From positions 61,392,243-61,456,242 of the forward strand of contig NC_044278.2 of NCBI RefSeq assembly GCF_004027225.2: a DNA stretch of 64,000 bases, read 5' to 3'. The position numbers and the translations under genes were made by a program. A model generated the notes under the pieces. The model searched no databases, had not been told where the DNA came from, and saw nothing but the letters and a program-made list of their open reading frames with translations. Within the stretch, counting starts at the first letter, position 1. Each line of letters opens with the position of its first letter. Source of the DNA: Strigops habroptila. Its lineage: Eukaryota > Chordata > Aves > Psittaciformes > Psittacidae. Positions 11,401 through 23,400 of the stretch are shown one piece after another.

Positions 11401-14400
11401 TTGCATAAGGGAGTAAGCAAGAGCTGTGTGCCTAATGTTGCATGGGAACTAGGGTTAGGGGCTGCTAGGATACGTGTGCCAGTTTGCTCAGTATTATTGG
11501 TTTAGCATGCTTTCTTATGCACTCAACCTAAACAGAAATTAGCACAAGCATATGCCAGCAGAGTTTCCAAACTCACCATGCTTTGCTGTCACATGTGGGG
11601 TGGTAGGAATTCTGGTCTGCTTTTACTCCACTGCCTGGAAGCTGTTCATTCCCTAGAGCTGCTGTTGCGGTCTTACAGCAGGTAGCAGTGCACAGTAATA
11701 TACTAATACCAGAACAGCTGGGTAAATGGAGAGCTCCAGTGGCAGTGTGCTCAGAGGGACAGGTTGGCCCCACTGTAATCAATCAGTGGGCATTTCCTCC
11801 AACCGATGTTATTCTCAGGTCCAAGAATGGCTCCTCCCTGCTAGAAGGTGCCCGTGTTTCCCACTGGGAAGCATGGGGACCTCACCCTCAGACAGGAGAG
11901 GTTAGGAGAGTTGAGTCTTACACAGGGTCTAGCTGTTCATTAAGAGTCTCTTGCTGGGTGCTTTCAGAAGAAGCCCAACTCGTTCTGCAGTGTGCTGAGG
12001 TGGGAGAGATGGAAGAGTTTAGAGAGGTGCATTCCACAATAGAATTAGTACAGCAAAATCCTTATGGACCACTCACAACAGCTATAATTGGGGAATCTGT
12101 ATCATCTATTATTATTGTTGTTACTATTACTGTTATTGTTAATGTTGTTATTAATCTTATAATAATAATAAAACAAAATGGAATGGCACATGAAAGGAGA
12201 ATGGAGAGAGGAGGTGGCTGATTGATCTCTTTTCCTGAGTAACAAGTGATAGGACAAGAGGTAGCCGTCTCAAGCTGCACCAGGGGAGGTTTAGACTGGC
12301 TATTAGGAAAAATTTCTTCACCAAAAGGGTAGTCAGGCATTCGAACAGGCTTCCCAGGGAGTGGTAGAATCACTCCAAAAACTGTGTAGATGTAGTGTTC
12401 AAAAACTGTGTAGATGAGGCCCTCAGTGACACGGTTTAGTGGTGGACTTGGCAGTCCTGGGGTAATGGTTGGACTTGATGATCTTAAAGGCCTTTTCCAA
12501 CCTAGTCGATTCTGTGATTCTGTAACTTTTATCTCCTAGACGAGAGGGAGTTCCTTTCAGTTTGGGTCTTTTTCTAAGATGTCTGTAATAACCTGTAGGA
12601 AGATTAAAGGAAGTTGGAGCTGCAGTGCAGTGCTTGTCAGATTTGTTTCTATTCCAGCTGCACCTTGAGTGTTTTCTTAAATTTACTTTACCAGAAACCA
12701 CCTTAGAAAAAGCATCTTTAAAGACTCAGTTTTTGTGCATGTCTTTCCACTTAGCCACATTAAGTTAGCTAAAAATGTGGAGATCAGCTGGAGGTTAGGT
12801 CATGGTGAAATGTCCTATGCGGAGCCATTTAACTCGTGGACCTCCAGCATACAACAATCAAATGACCTTGCTTTTAAAGTATGTGCTGTGGGTCATCCAC
12901 AAAAGGCATCACAAATGAACTGAGAAGGTTGAGAATATAAACAAGGCTGAATGGTAACCAACCTACCTGACGCAAACCGGAGGGGAAGAAAACCTGTTTG
13001 GTCTGCCCAGATCAACATGTGGTGGCTCTGAAATCCAGGCAACCCTAAGCATCGCCCATTGGACCACCTGTTTACACAAAACAGGAAGCTTTTGGATTTT
13101 GTTTCAGTTTAAAAAGGATTTTATCTGGCTGGAAGCAAGCACAATTCACAACAACCCAATAATTCCCATTACTTTTTGAGAAAATATCAGCACTCTGCCT
13201 CTCAATTTTTGTTTTGTTGTGGGTTGTTGGTTTTTTTAAGCTCCAATTAAAAATGTCATCTTTTTTAGAGTTGATAAAAACTGATAAAAAACACTTGATA
13301 AATTGCTGGAAGGGACTTCTGAAAGAGTCTGTATCAAACACGGGTCTTTCTGTTCTTAGCATGTGCAATTCGGGTCAGGCAAAGGAATTAAGTTTCTGAT
13401 CTCAACAGTATTCATTAGATCCTTATCCTGCCACTTGCATGAGTAATTACTATGCCTATATTGTATTTAATCCTTGGAATTTCGTAGTATTAAACAGGTA
13501 ATCTTGAAGCCCATTGCTGTATTTTCTCTCCATTCACCAAAACTTAATGTGGCTAGTATTTTATGCTATTTGCTTTGTTTTGTCTTAGGCCCAGGAAAAA
13601 GAAAGGAGTGGGGTTTCCTGCTGTCCCCCTACCTCCAGTGTTTTAAACTAAGACGTTAAAATCCAAACATTTTTATAGCATACCTAATACTGTCTATCTG
13701 GTTTTGACATGCTACTTGGCATTTGTGTCTAGAAATGATGTGCCTTGAAGGTATCTAAACATTTCCCTTACTTTCAGGACATATTTGCCTGCATGTTTTT
13801 ACATATTCTTTGGCTAAATTGCTAATGCAGTGCTGTAGAACTTTTTTTCTCCATATGGGTTTTTTTCTATGCAAGCTTGAACTGCAACTGAACTTCTTTA
13901 AGCTGTGATAAAATTCAGATCCAACTCCCTTAAGATCGGTTCCTTCTATCATCTCTTAGATGTAGTGAACTTTGCTCCTTAAAATTTGGACTCGATTTTA
14001 AGGGTCTTTTCCAACCTAAATGATTCTGTGATTCTATGAAATAAGCATCATAAAGGAAAAACCTGATTTCCCTTCACATGTTTTGGCTGTGCTGCTCCAC
14101 AAATTACAAGGATTTCTGACCCTGGGTGTTTTTCCTCCCCCCATACTTACTTCCTCCACTATGCTGGGTCATTCTTGCAGGAAATGTAGAGTGGGGAAGA
14201 GATCAAACAGGTTCAGGGAAAATGCTTCCCCTCCAGGAGAGGTTTTTGTTAGCTAATTTCCTGCCCAGAATTTGCCCAGTTGCATCAGAGGCTCAGCAGT
14301 CTGTCAAAATTCAGATGTCTCTTGTGATGTAAATGGGTGATGGAAAATGCCTTACACTCTGAGCAGCATTAGAGGAATGGTGTGCTATTAACACTACATG

Positions 14401-17400
14401 CGTTGTAGTAGCTGAATTAAGGTGGGTGGATTTAATGCCCAGCACATGGTCTGGTTTTTTTGTGCAGCCTCTCATGTTTTGCTACCCGCTTGCATCTGGA
14501 AACAAACTGGTGTGTTATATACAGCATTTATGTTACAGGCGTGCTCTTCATTCCTCTAACACTCAGATTTTTTTTTTTGTCTATTTGCAGTTTGAAGGGA
14601 GGAAGTACTGTGAACATGATTTTCAAATGCTTTTTGCCCCTTGCTGCCATCAATGTGGTAAGTGTTACATCGAGGTGAAACACTTAACACTGATCAAAAA
14701 TGGGAACATCACTGGGGGAAGAGGTGCAACCCTTGTGTGTGTGTTCTCTGGGAGATGGCTCTGTGCAGCTGAGCATCAGAACTTCCAGAATGAACTAGAC
14801 TTCAGACAATTTGGGAAGCTGCTTTTCCTAAAGGTCATCAAACAATATGATGTAAAAAAAAGCAAAAGCAAAAAAAGTTTGCTTACTTGACTAGGTAGTT
14901 TAGCTGTTGATCCAGTGAACAGACTGTTCTTTATTACGGTGATTATATACACCATTCATGACTCCTGATTATATGTATCTGTACATCTGCATGTGATCAT
15001 ATTTGGCCCTTCTCATGCAGTTGAAACCCTGCAACAAGTCTTTGTCATCTGCTTTGACTATTGTAACCCATCCATGCTGTCCAGCTCCCCATAGAAGCAG
15101 GAACAGCCTTCAGCATTTAGTGTCATAATCAAATGATGGTCAGCTGGTCCCCTGTTGTATTTACCTTTAAGGCTTCAGCATCTAATGTCCACACTACTTA
15201 ACACTGAGGGCTGCTTTTTGTTTGCCACTGTTGATGTAAATGTTTGTGTGTCTGCTGTGCTGTAATCATTTGCATGGGGTTTTTTCCCTCCCTGTGTGTG
15301 ACACATCGTACTTGGGCAGGGCTGGGAGGTTATTACTTGACTATTGTTTCCACTAGTCTGGAAGGTCTTGTGTTTCTGTGGCACCTTGGCAAGGCACTAC
15401 GGTTTTCACTTACCTCAGTGAGGCCTTTCACTGTGTGGAAGGAGGGAATGAACACCAAGGGAGAGGGAAGCAGATGTTATGGACCTTTGAATTTAAAGCT
15501 GCAGACGTGAGCAAGCAGGAGAAAAGGAAGAAATGGGTCGGTAATGATTTCTGAGGAGCTATGCAACCTATCTCCAGGGTTTCTCTCGCCCAGCTGGCAC
15601 ACCTCCCATTTTTCCTGCCCTGGCTCCTTGTAGGACCAGCTTCCTCAAGGTCCTGCACAGAGCTGGGCTTTGCCACTGCTTGGATTTAGTAAGCACAGCC
15701 AAAATGGACATGGCTGTTGTCAGCGATGAGGCCTCGAGCATTCCTGACATTTCTGGAGTCTGTGGGGTTTTGTTCTTGAAAAGCTATGACTTCATGGGAA
15801 CGCCACAGAGCCGCATGCCCGATGTTATCGTCTGCATCAGTTACCTGCCCAATCGCTTCCCTTTGGCAGCTGTTGGAGTTGTATTCTGCAAAGCCAGGAC
15901 TCAGCCTCCCACAGCACTGGGGAGCTGAGCTCCCAATGCATTTTAGGCAGAGCCTTTGTACTGCTCAGGGGCCTTGGCTACGATGTCCATGTAGAGAACG
16001 ACTGAATCCTGTGTATGGTGGACGTAGCTCCACTGCCTGTGCGGTACAGGCACACTGTGCATGTGAAACAGTGGTTCTCATGCTATTTTTTTAATGCCTT
16101 GCCTAGGACAGGACTCCTTGTGGTAGGTCGGAAGCTGTGTGTGTTGAATTGACTGTTCTGCAGCTTCACTGCAGCTCTGCGTTTTGACTCCATGAAAGGT
16201 TTTTTACAGGAGATCCGTAGCTACCCAAGCTCAGTTACGTTGTGCTTTGAGCATAGAGCCTCTTCAAGGCTTGGTCCTAGTGGAGTAGAAACCTCTATGA
16301 TGTACATGACAAAGTTGTCATCTTCTTAGAAAAAAGGAGAAAGATGATTAGGACACAAGAAAGATATATTACATAAAGAACTCCATATGTTTCTTAACAG
16401 CTTGAGAGCAGATAAGTGAAAACAGAAAAGGGACTGAAAGGATGGTTGCAGAGAGGAGGTAGAGTGTGCATGTAGAAGGGCTTGTCTGTCTGTAAAGAAC
16501 AGAAGGTCCTTCATCAGCAAGGATGTTGTCTTCTGACCCCTAGCAAAAAACCCCAAACAAACCCAAATTCCAGAGTTTAGAACCAGAACTATGATACTGA
16601 AAGCAATGTATCCTACCAGATTTGGGGTGGAGGAAGAGGATGATGCTGTCATTCTAGCAATTCTGTTGTGGGTTGGTTTTAACTTTGTCTAGCATGGTAT
16701 TTTACATCCTAGTGTTGTGTTTCTTACAGGTGAGTTCATTATTGGTCGTGTTATTAAAGCTATGAACAACAGCTGGCATCCAGAGTGCTTCTGCTGTGAT
16801 ATCTGCCAACAAGTATTGGCTGATATTGGATTTGTCAAGAATGCTGGCAGGTAGATCTTCACCCTTCCTTCTGCTAAGGGATCATGAATAAAATTAACTA
16901 AGAGGGGGGACTGAGAGGTTTTGGTTCCTGAAGCTTTCCAGCTGAGATGGAACAACTGAAGCATTTTTTGTGAGGAAAAAGTCTAAGAGTGCATCACGAA
17001 ACTAAGAATGGTTATCTTAAAATACACACTTTAAATATTAACAGTTACCTGCTTTAACACCAGGTTTCTTGGCAAACACAGTGACATTTTGGGGCCATTG
17101 TTACGCTTAATAAGAGAGAAAATATTCAGTTACAGAAGCACTGTCTTTATTTTTTTAATAGAAACTTTTACTTTCTTTTTTCAACTTAGGTTTCCAATTT
17201 TGGTCTTGTTTAGCACCTGTTTATTAATAATTGCGTTAAGTTCAGTGGGAACCTTCACAGAGCAGGATATTTTTACCTGTGATCAGAAGAATGTTTGGCA
17301 AGTGAATTTTACAGCCACTGGCTTCATATGTATAATACGAGAATTTATAGCAAACTTTGTTTCAACACAGCTTAAACTCAAATGAGACTCCTGTAGTGAC

Positions 17401-20400
17401 AGAAGATAAAAAGATCACCTTGCCTCTTCTGAACTTGGTTTGTCTAGCTAGGAAATAATTTTAAAGACTATTTCCCTCCAAAAAAGGCTGATTGAAAGGA
17501 GGTTCTAATAAAATTTTGGTATATAGTTTGCAGTGTAGTACCTGGTACCAGTACTTACCTCTCTTTTTCTATGCTGTTTCAGACATCTCTGCCGTCCTTG
17601 CCATAACAGGGAAAAAGCCAGAGGCCTGGGAAAGTACATTTGCCAGAAGTGTCACGCCATTATTGACGAACAGCCTCTCATATTCAAAAATGATCCTTAT
17701 CACCCTGATCATTTCAACTGTGCAAACTGCGGGTAACTCGAATTCCGCAAAAGGAAATGGGAAAATGCTGAGTTTATTTGCTTCATCAATTTACGTCTTA
17801 AAGTGAAAACCTCTCCTGTACAGCTGGCAAGAGGGGTGGGATTTGGGTGCCTTGCAGCTAGATGTGTGTTACTGCTTTTGGGAAGGTGGAATCGGACCTT
17901 GAGTTCAACCAACCTGTCAAGGAGTAAAGAAAGTTTGGACAAGGTGGTACCTTACAAAATACAAAGTATGGACACAGAAAATGGTTTCTGCAGTAGCGAA
18001 ACGATAGCTTGTTATTCTGCTATGAGAGGAAGAAAACTGGTCCTCTTTGGCTGCTTGAGTTACTATCTTGCCTGTGTTATTTCTTTTTACTTGAGTGGCA
18101 CACAAACTTTGTTCTCTGCTTTGAAAGCCGATCTTTTTCTTAGATGCTTTCTCCCATCTTATTTTATCAGCTTCTGCAACTGCAGTCCATGAAGCTGTGC
18201 ATTTTTACACTGCACTGATGGAGCCCATGGAGAATTGTAGGATATAGCATGGATTATTAGTTGTTTATTTCTGGTGCAAAGGAAGCTACCATTTCATTGC
18301 CATAGCACAGACTGATTTGAATAACAACATGTATAGTTGTGTCAGTGGCTACCAGCTGAGAGCATTCGTGAGTACGGTCACATTGAAAGTTTAGCTGTTC
18401 TCAGCATTCTAACCATGCAAATTGGTAAAAAGTAGAGTATATGAGATTCTGCAGTTGGCAATGAATAAATGTAGTTAGCTCATTTGAGTCCATAGTTTTC
18501 TTTCTCTGAAATTTGATACAACAAAGAAAATGCACCTAGATGTAGAGGACTATGTTTTACTTTCAGTAACAGCTACACAAATCTAAAATAAACCGGTGAT
18601 AAGATTGCCAGAATATAAACCAAACATGTCTGCAGCTTGCACACACACATTTGTGCCACATAACCAGAATGCAGAATGCCAGTAGCTCAGCTGCGGTTTG
18701 CAGAGACTTAGTGCCTTAGTGCCTCTCACTTTGCAGCCTATTCTCAGTTTATTGTGATCAGTCTTGAACTGTGTTGAACTATGTCATATTTGATGCTGCT
18801 GCATTACTGTAGGACAGATACAATTTCTAAAATGTTAAAAGTTATATTTTTCTTTTCGGAAACTCTCAGGAGTTGACATTGTTCAGTGCTGTTACTCATG
18901 TTCTCAATTAATGAACTTTTGAACAGGAAGGAACTTACTGCTGATGCTCGTGAGTTGAAGGGAGAATTATACTGCTTACCCTGCCATGACAAAATGGGCG
19001 TTCCCATCTGTGGGGCGTGTAGGAGACCAATTGAGGGCCGTGTGGTGAATGCTATGGGCAAACAATGGCATGTGGAGGTAAACATCAGATGATATATATT
19101 GTCTTTTATGAATATAAATGTTAACATACTTATCTGTGATTTTGCTGATCAATTTCAATGAAAGGATTAGCAGAGTATGCAGCAATGATTAGTAAATGCC
19201 TTCTAATCCTGTTTTCAGCCTTCTTGCGGCCGGTCTTCCATGGTGATATAGGAGTTATTTCCTACCTTACAAAGAGCTTTGACTGTGAAACTAAAAGCAA
19301 TTACCAAAGGAAGCACTGTGAGGTCTTTACAAAAGAAAATTTCAGAGTGTAAAGTGGTATGAGTGGAAATGCAGTAAAATTCTGTGTCAACTGTAATGTT
19401 ACTGAGCATCATAATACCCTTACATCTTCCATAGTCACCTGCCATGTAAATATCTCTAAAGCACTTTATGTGAGAGTTCATATTTCAAGGGCATGTAGAA
19501 GACTTAGTTCCACATCTTCAGTTGAATTCAGAAAGATAAACAGTTTATTCCTTTTGTTGTCTTCACAAGAGTGTAATAATGTTGCAAATTATCAATAATT
19601 TAATATCTCTTCATTCTGTTCATTGATAACATATGAGAATCCCTTTGCTTGATTTTTTCTTGTTATTGTAACTTTTGGATTGAAATCTTGAAGACATTAA
19701 AAGGAACATTATTTTAGTGGTCTAAATGTAGAAACGAGAAAGTTTTAATTCTCCTTTTCCAGATGGCACAGCTAGCTCAGTAGACTTCAGTAATGTTCAG
19801 CATTGGGTTTGGTTGGTTTGCTTTCCAGAAAAAATACCATTACTTCCAAATAATAATAAAAAAATTGTGTGTAATTTTCTTTGTAGCATTTTGTTTGTGC
19901 AAAATGTGAAAAGCCATTCCTGGGTCATCGGCATTACGAGAGAAAAGGCTTGGCGTATTGTGAAACCCACTACAACCAGGTAAGGTTGAGTATTTTTTAA
20001 AATGGTCTTAATCGGTAAACTCATGAATTGGTTTTATTAGGTAGAGATGGAAAACCATGGACAGACATTCTTCTGTTCTCTTACAGGCACCTGTGGGTGT
20101 AATGCCAATTAGCAGATGTTCTGTTGCAGTTAATTTATGTGGGTTTCTCTATACACTGGTCTGGTATTGAGAAAGAAAACTGCAGGTATTTCACAAAGGA
20201 TAGGCAGGACAATCAGTATTGAGTTGTTCTTCAGGCTTAGTGGTACTTAAGTAGAGCTGTTACGAGCTTCTATATGTCTGAGAAATCATAGCAGGTAATG
20301 GTCTTTCCCTAGAAGCTAAAGTGTATTTGCCACTCAGTAGCTGTGGTTTAAGATAAGGCCCTAGTGACTAATGTGGTTTTCCCTACAGCTGCTGCTCTAA

Positions 20401-23400
20401 AGTGACTGTGTGTTAACATACACTCACTGCCTCACCCACACCATTCATTAGGTTGCTGAAGACTGCAATGGCTGAATTTGTTAGATGACACCACCTAGTG
20501 ACCACTTGCATTTATATAGGAGTTCTATAGCATAGAATCATATAATCACAGAATGGTTTGGGTTAGAAGGGACCTTAAAGACCATCTAGTTCCAACCCCC
20601 TGCCACAGGCAGGAACACCTTCCACTAGACCAGGTTGCTCCAAGCCCCATCCAGCTTGGTCCTGAACACTGCCAGGGATGGGGCAGCCACAGCTTCTCTG
20701 AGCAACCTGTCCCAGTGCCTCACCACCCTCACAGTGAAGGACTTAATCATCTCTCTCCAGAATCCCTTGATTGTGTATTCCTGCATCATGATGCATAGAC
20801 CCTTTTTATTTGGAAGCCATCAGCACTGTGTCATGTCCACCTCTTCATTTATATAAATACAAGAGTAAGAGTTATATCTGGGAGTTGTAAGGCACCTGCT
20901 AATTACAGATGGATTCTTAATTTGTCAGTGATGAAGGGCAGATGACTGAAAAGTTGCTGGCATACTTGTAGACAATAAATGCCATGACATTAGTGGTAAT
21001 AGTGTTGCAGCCATGATGGGGCAACTGCACATCCCAGACAAGAGCTGTATGTAGAGTGGATGTCTTTTACTTGGTTAACTTCCATAGTTAGAAAAAAAGA
21101 CATGAAACTTTGGGCACTTCTTAATTGTTAAATAGTGGACAAATGTTAAGCCCTAAAATAGAATGAATAATTTTTGGCCTAAATTTTCCCCCTTTTTTTT
21201 TTCTCTCGCTCTCTTTTTTTTTTTAATTTTTTTTTAATAAAAATAACATTTCCTTACAATTTTTGCCAGAAACAGTAATATGTTCTAGTCATGCATAGAA
21301 TTCCAAATGTTAAACTGGCTGATTAGTAACATGTATGTGACACCAACTGCTGTATTTCAAATGCTTGGGATTAGAGAAATGTTAAAACAAAACACAATTG
21401 ATCAGAGGTAAACAAATGTTTTCATCTTTAATATTGTAAAGACTTTTTGTGATGATATAATGCAAAGGTTACTTGGAAAACCAGACCAGACTTGCCAGCA
21501 TTCTCTTTATTTTACTGAAATACTGTGCCCATCAGCTGAAATATTTTGTTAGTTTGAGAAGTTCCCCTTGATAAAATCATTACATTAAAAATTTGTCACT
21601 TCTCTTTCCTCTTTAGCTATTTGGTGATGTTTGTTTCCATTGCAACCGTGTGATTGAAGGAGATGGTAAGCACTTTTCTGTTTCCTGAATGTTCTTTTCT
21701 GATGGAAGTTCTCTTTAGGAGTGGAAGTAAAGGGAAAGAAGCCCCCTGTTGAATCCTTGATTGTTCTCATTAAAACAAAACGAACCATTCTCTTGATCAA
21801 AGATTAGATTAGAGCTGATTAGCCAGAGACCGAATGGTAAGAAAACTTTACAGCAAGCATTTCATGACCGTAGAAGACCACTCAGTGTCTGAAGAGAACT
21901 GTGGTCAACTGGAAACCCCTTACTGACATGCAAAGGCCAGGAATGCTGGGAGATGCACAGAAGTGGCTTCCTGCCTCACCAACTTCCAAACAGGACACAT
22001 GCAATGGTGAGAATGACCACACAGGCATCTCCTCAAACGAGTTTAGGGATCATGAACCAAATATGAAAAAGTATTTAGATATTGAAAGACATGGGTGGGC
22101 AACCTAAGGGATTTTTTAAAAGTGCCTAGTTCCCATTATGTCACTTTGGTTCCTAGATTATCGCAGGCACCCGTGTTTTGAAATCTAGGCTGATGATAAT
22201 GTCACAAAACCAGTAAAGGTCATTCTTGGAAAGATATGTCCTGTAAAGGCAGAACTGGAAGCAAACAGTTTAAGTTTTTTGGGGGGGGTTGTTGTTTGTT
22301 TGTTGTTTTTTGAGGGGAGGTGTGGTTTTGTGGGTTTTTTGAGACAACCGGCTATGATAAAATGCCAAAAGCAAATTATTCTACCTGAAATAATGCAACA
22401 TTATGTGCTCATTTACCCCTGCCTGAAGTAAATACTATAATACTAATGTTAGCCTAAGCCAAAGCCATTAGCAAAGTAGGAGGAAGCCTCTAGCGTGTAA
22501 AAAGAGACATAAACTAGTTTATAGTCATGTAACTATAGGGTGAGACTTACATTCCAGAGATGTGTTTTCCCCACATTTTCTGGACTGGAGCTGCAGAACA
22601 ACAACCCAAAACACTTTAGAGGAAACAGTGTCCTCATCTTCAGTAAAATCCTACAAAAATGAGCAGAACTGGAACTTGAGGTGAATGAATAATCCAGCTT
22701 GTCCCATAACTACATCTCTGTATGACTGTAACCATTCACCCTATTATCCCACACCCATGTTGTATATGTTGGTCTCTCTGGAAATGAACACAATAAAGTG
22801 TAATGCAGTAATTTCTTGATTTTCAGTGTATGTCTTCAGTTACATTTCTTCTTTCATTTATGCACACAAATTTGACACTGCTGTCGCAAATTATGGGTAT
22901 CCAATATTGTTCTCTCTCTGACTGGTGAAACAGACATCTGTGGCAGCAGTTTTTGAGTGTTTATGACTGTTGCTTGGGAGCAAAGACTTTCATCTGACTA
23001 GTACTATTTTGGCAAGCAGTGGAATAACTGCATCTGTGGACGTGCTTGCTCCATAGTGCAGAAAAAAAAGCTCTGCATGATAATGCTCTGGTTCTGTTTA
23101 TTGTTGACAAAATACTGTATTTTATGAGATCATTGTCCTGCCTCCTCTAACTTAGATTAAGAAGAGCGATGAATTTTGGCAGGGAAAACTGAGAAGGTAT
23201 ATTGAAAAAGAGGTAGAACAGAAAATGGATTGAGATACAGAACAAAGGGAAAATACTTACTTTCTCTCCAAAGCAAAGAATAAAAATATGTCCAAGTTTG
23301 TCATGATCAAGTAATTTACTCTATAAATCCATAGATGTTTTCACCTTGATAGTGCTGATTTACCAGCAGTCTCCTGACTGCTGGCTTCACGTTATTTCTT

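Larger units (their letters stand above)
7825..14590 (+). other. LIMS1: LIMS1 intron 2 (6.8 kb)
   Basis: The intron runs from GTAAGC to TTTGCAG. It holds three CR1 pieces (8124-8426, 12218-12522, 13987-14038) and an imperfect TTA/TTG microsatellite near 12105-12175. I found no other exon or RNA gene in it. Confidence 0.85.
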
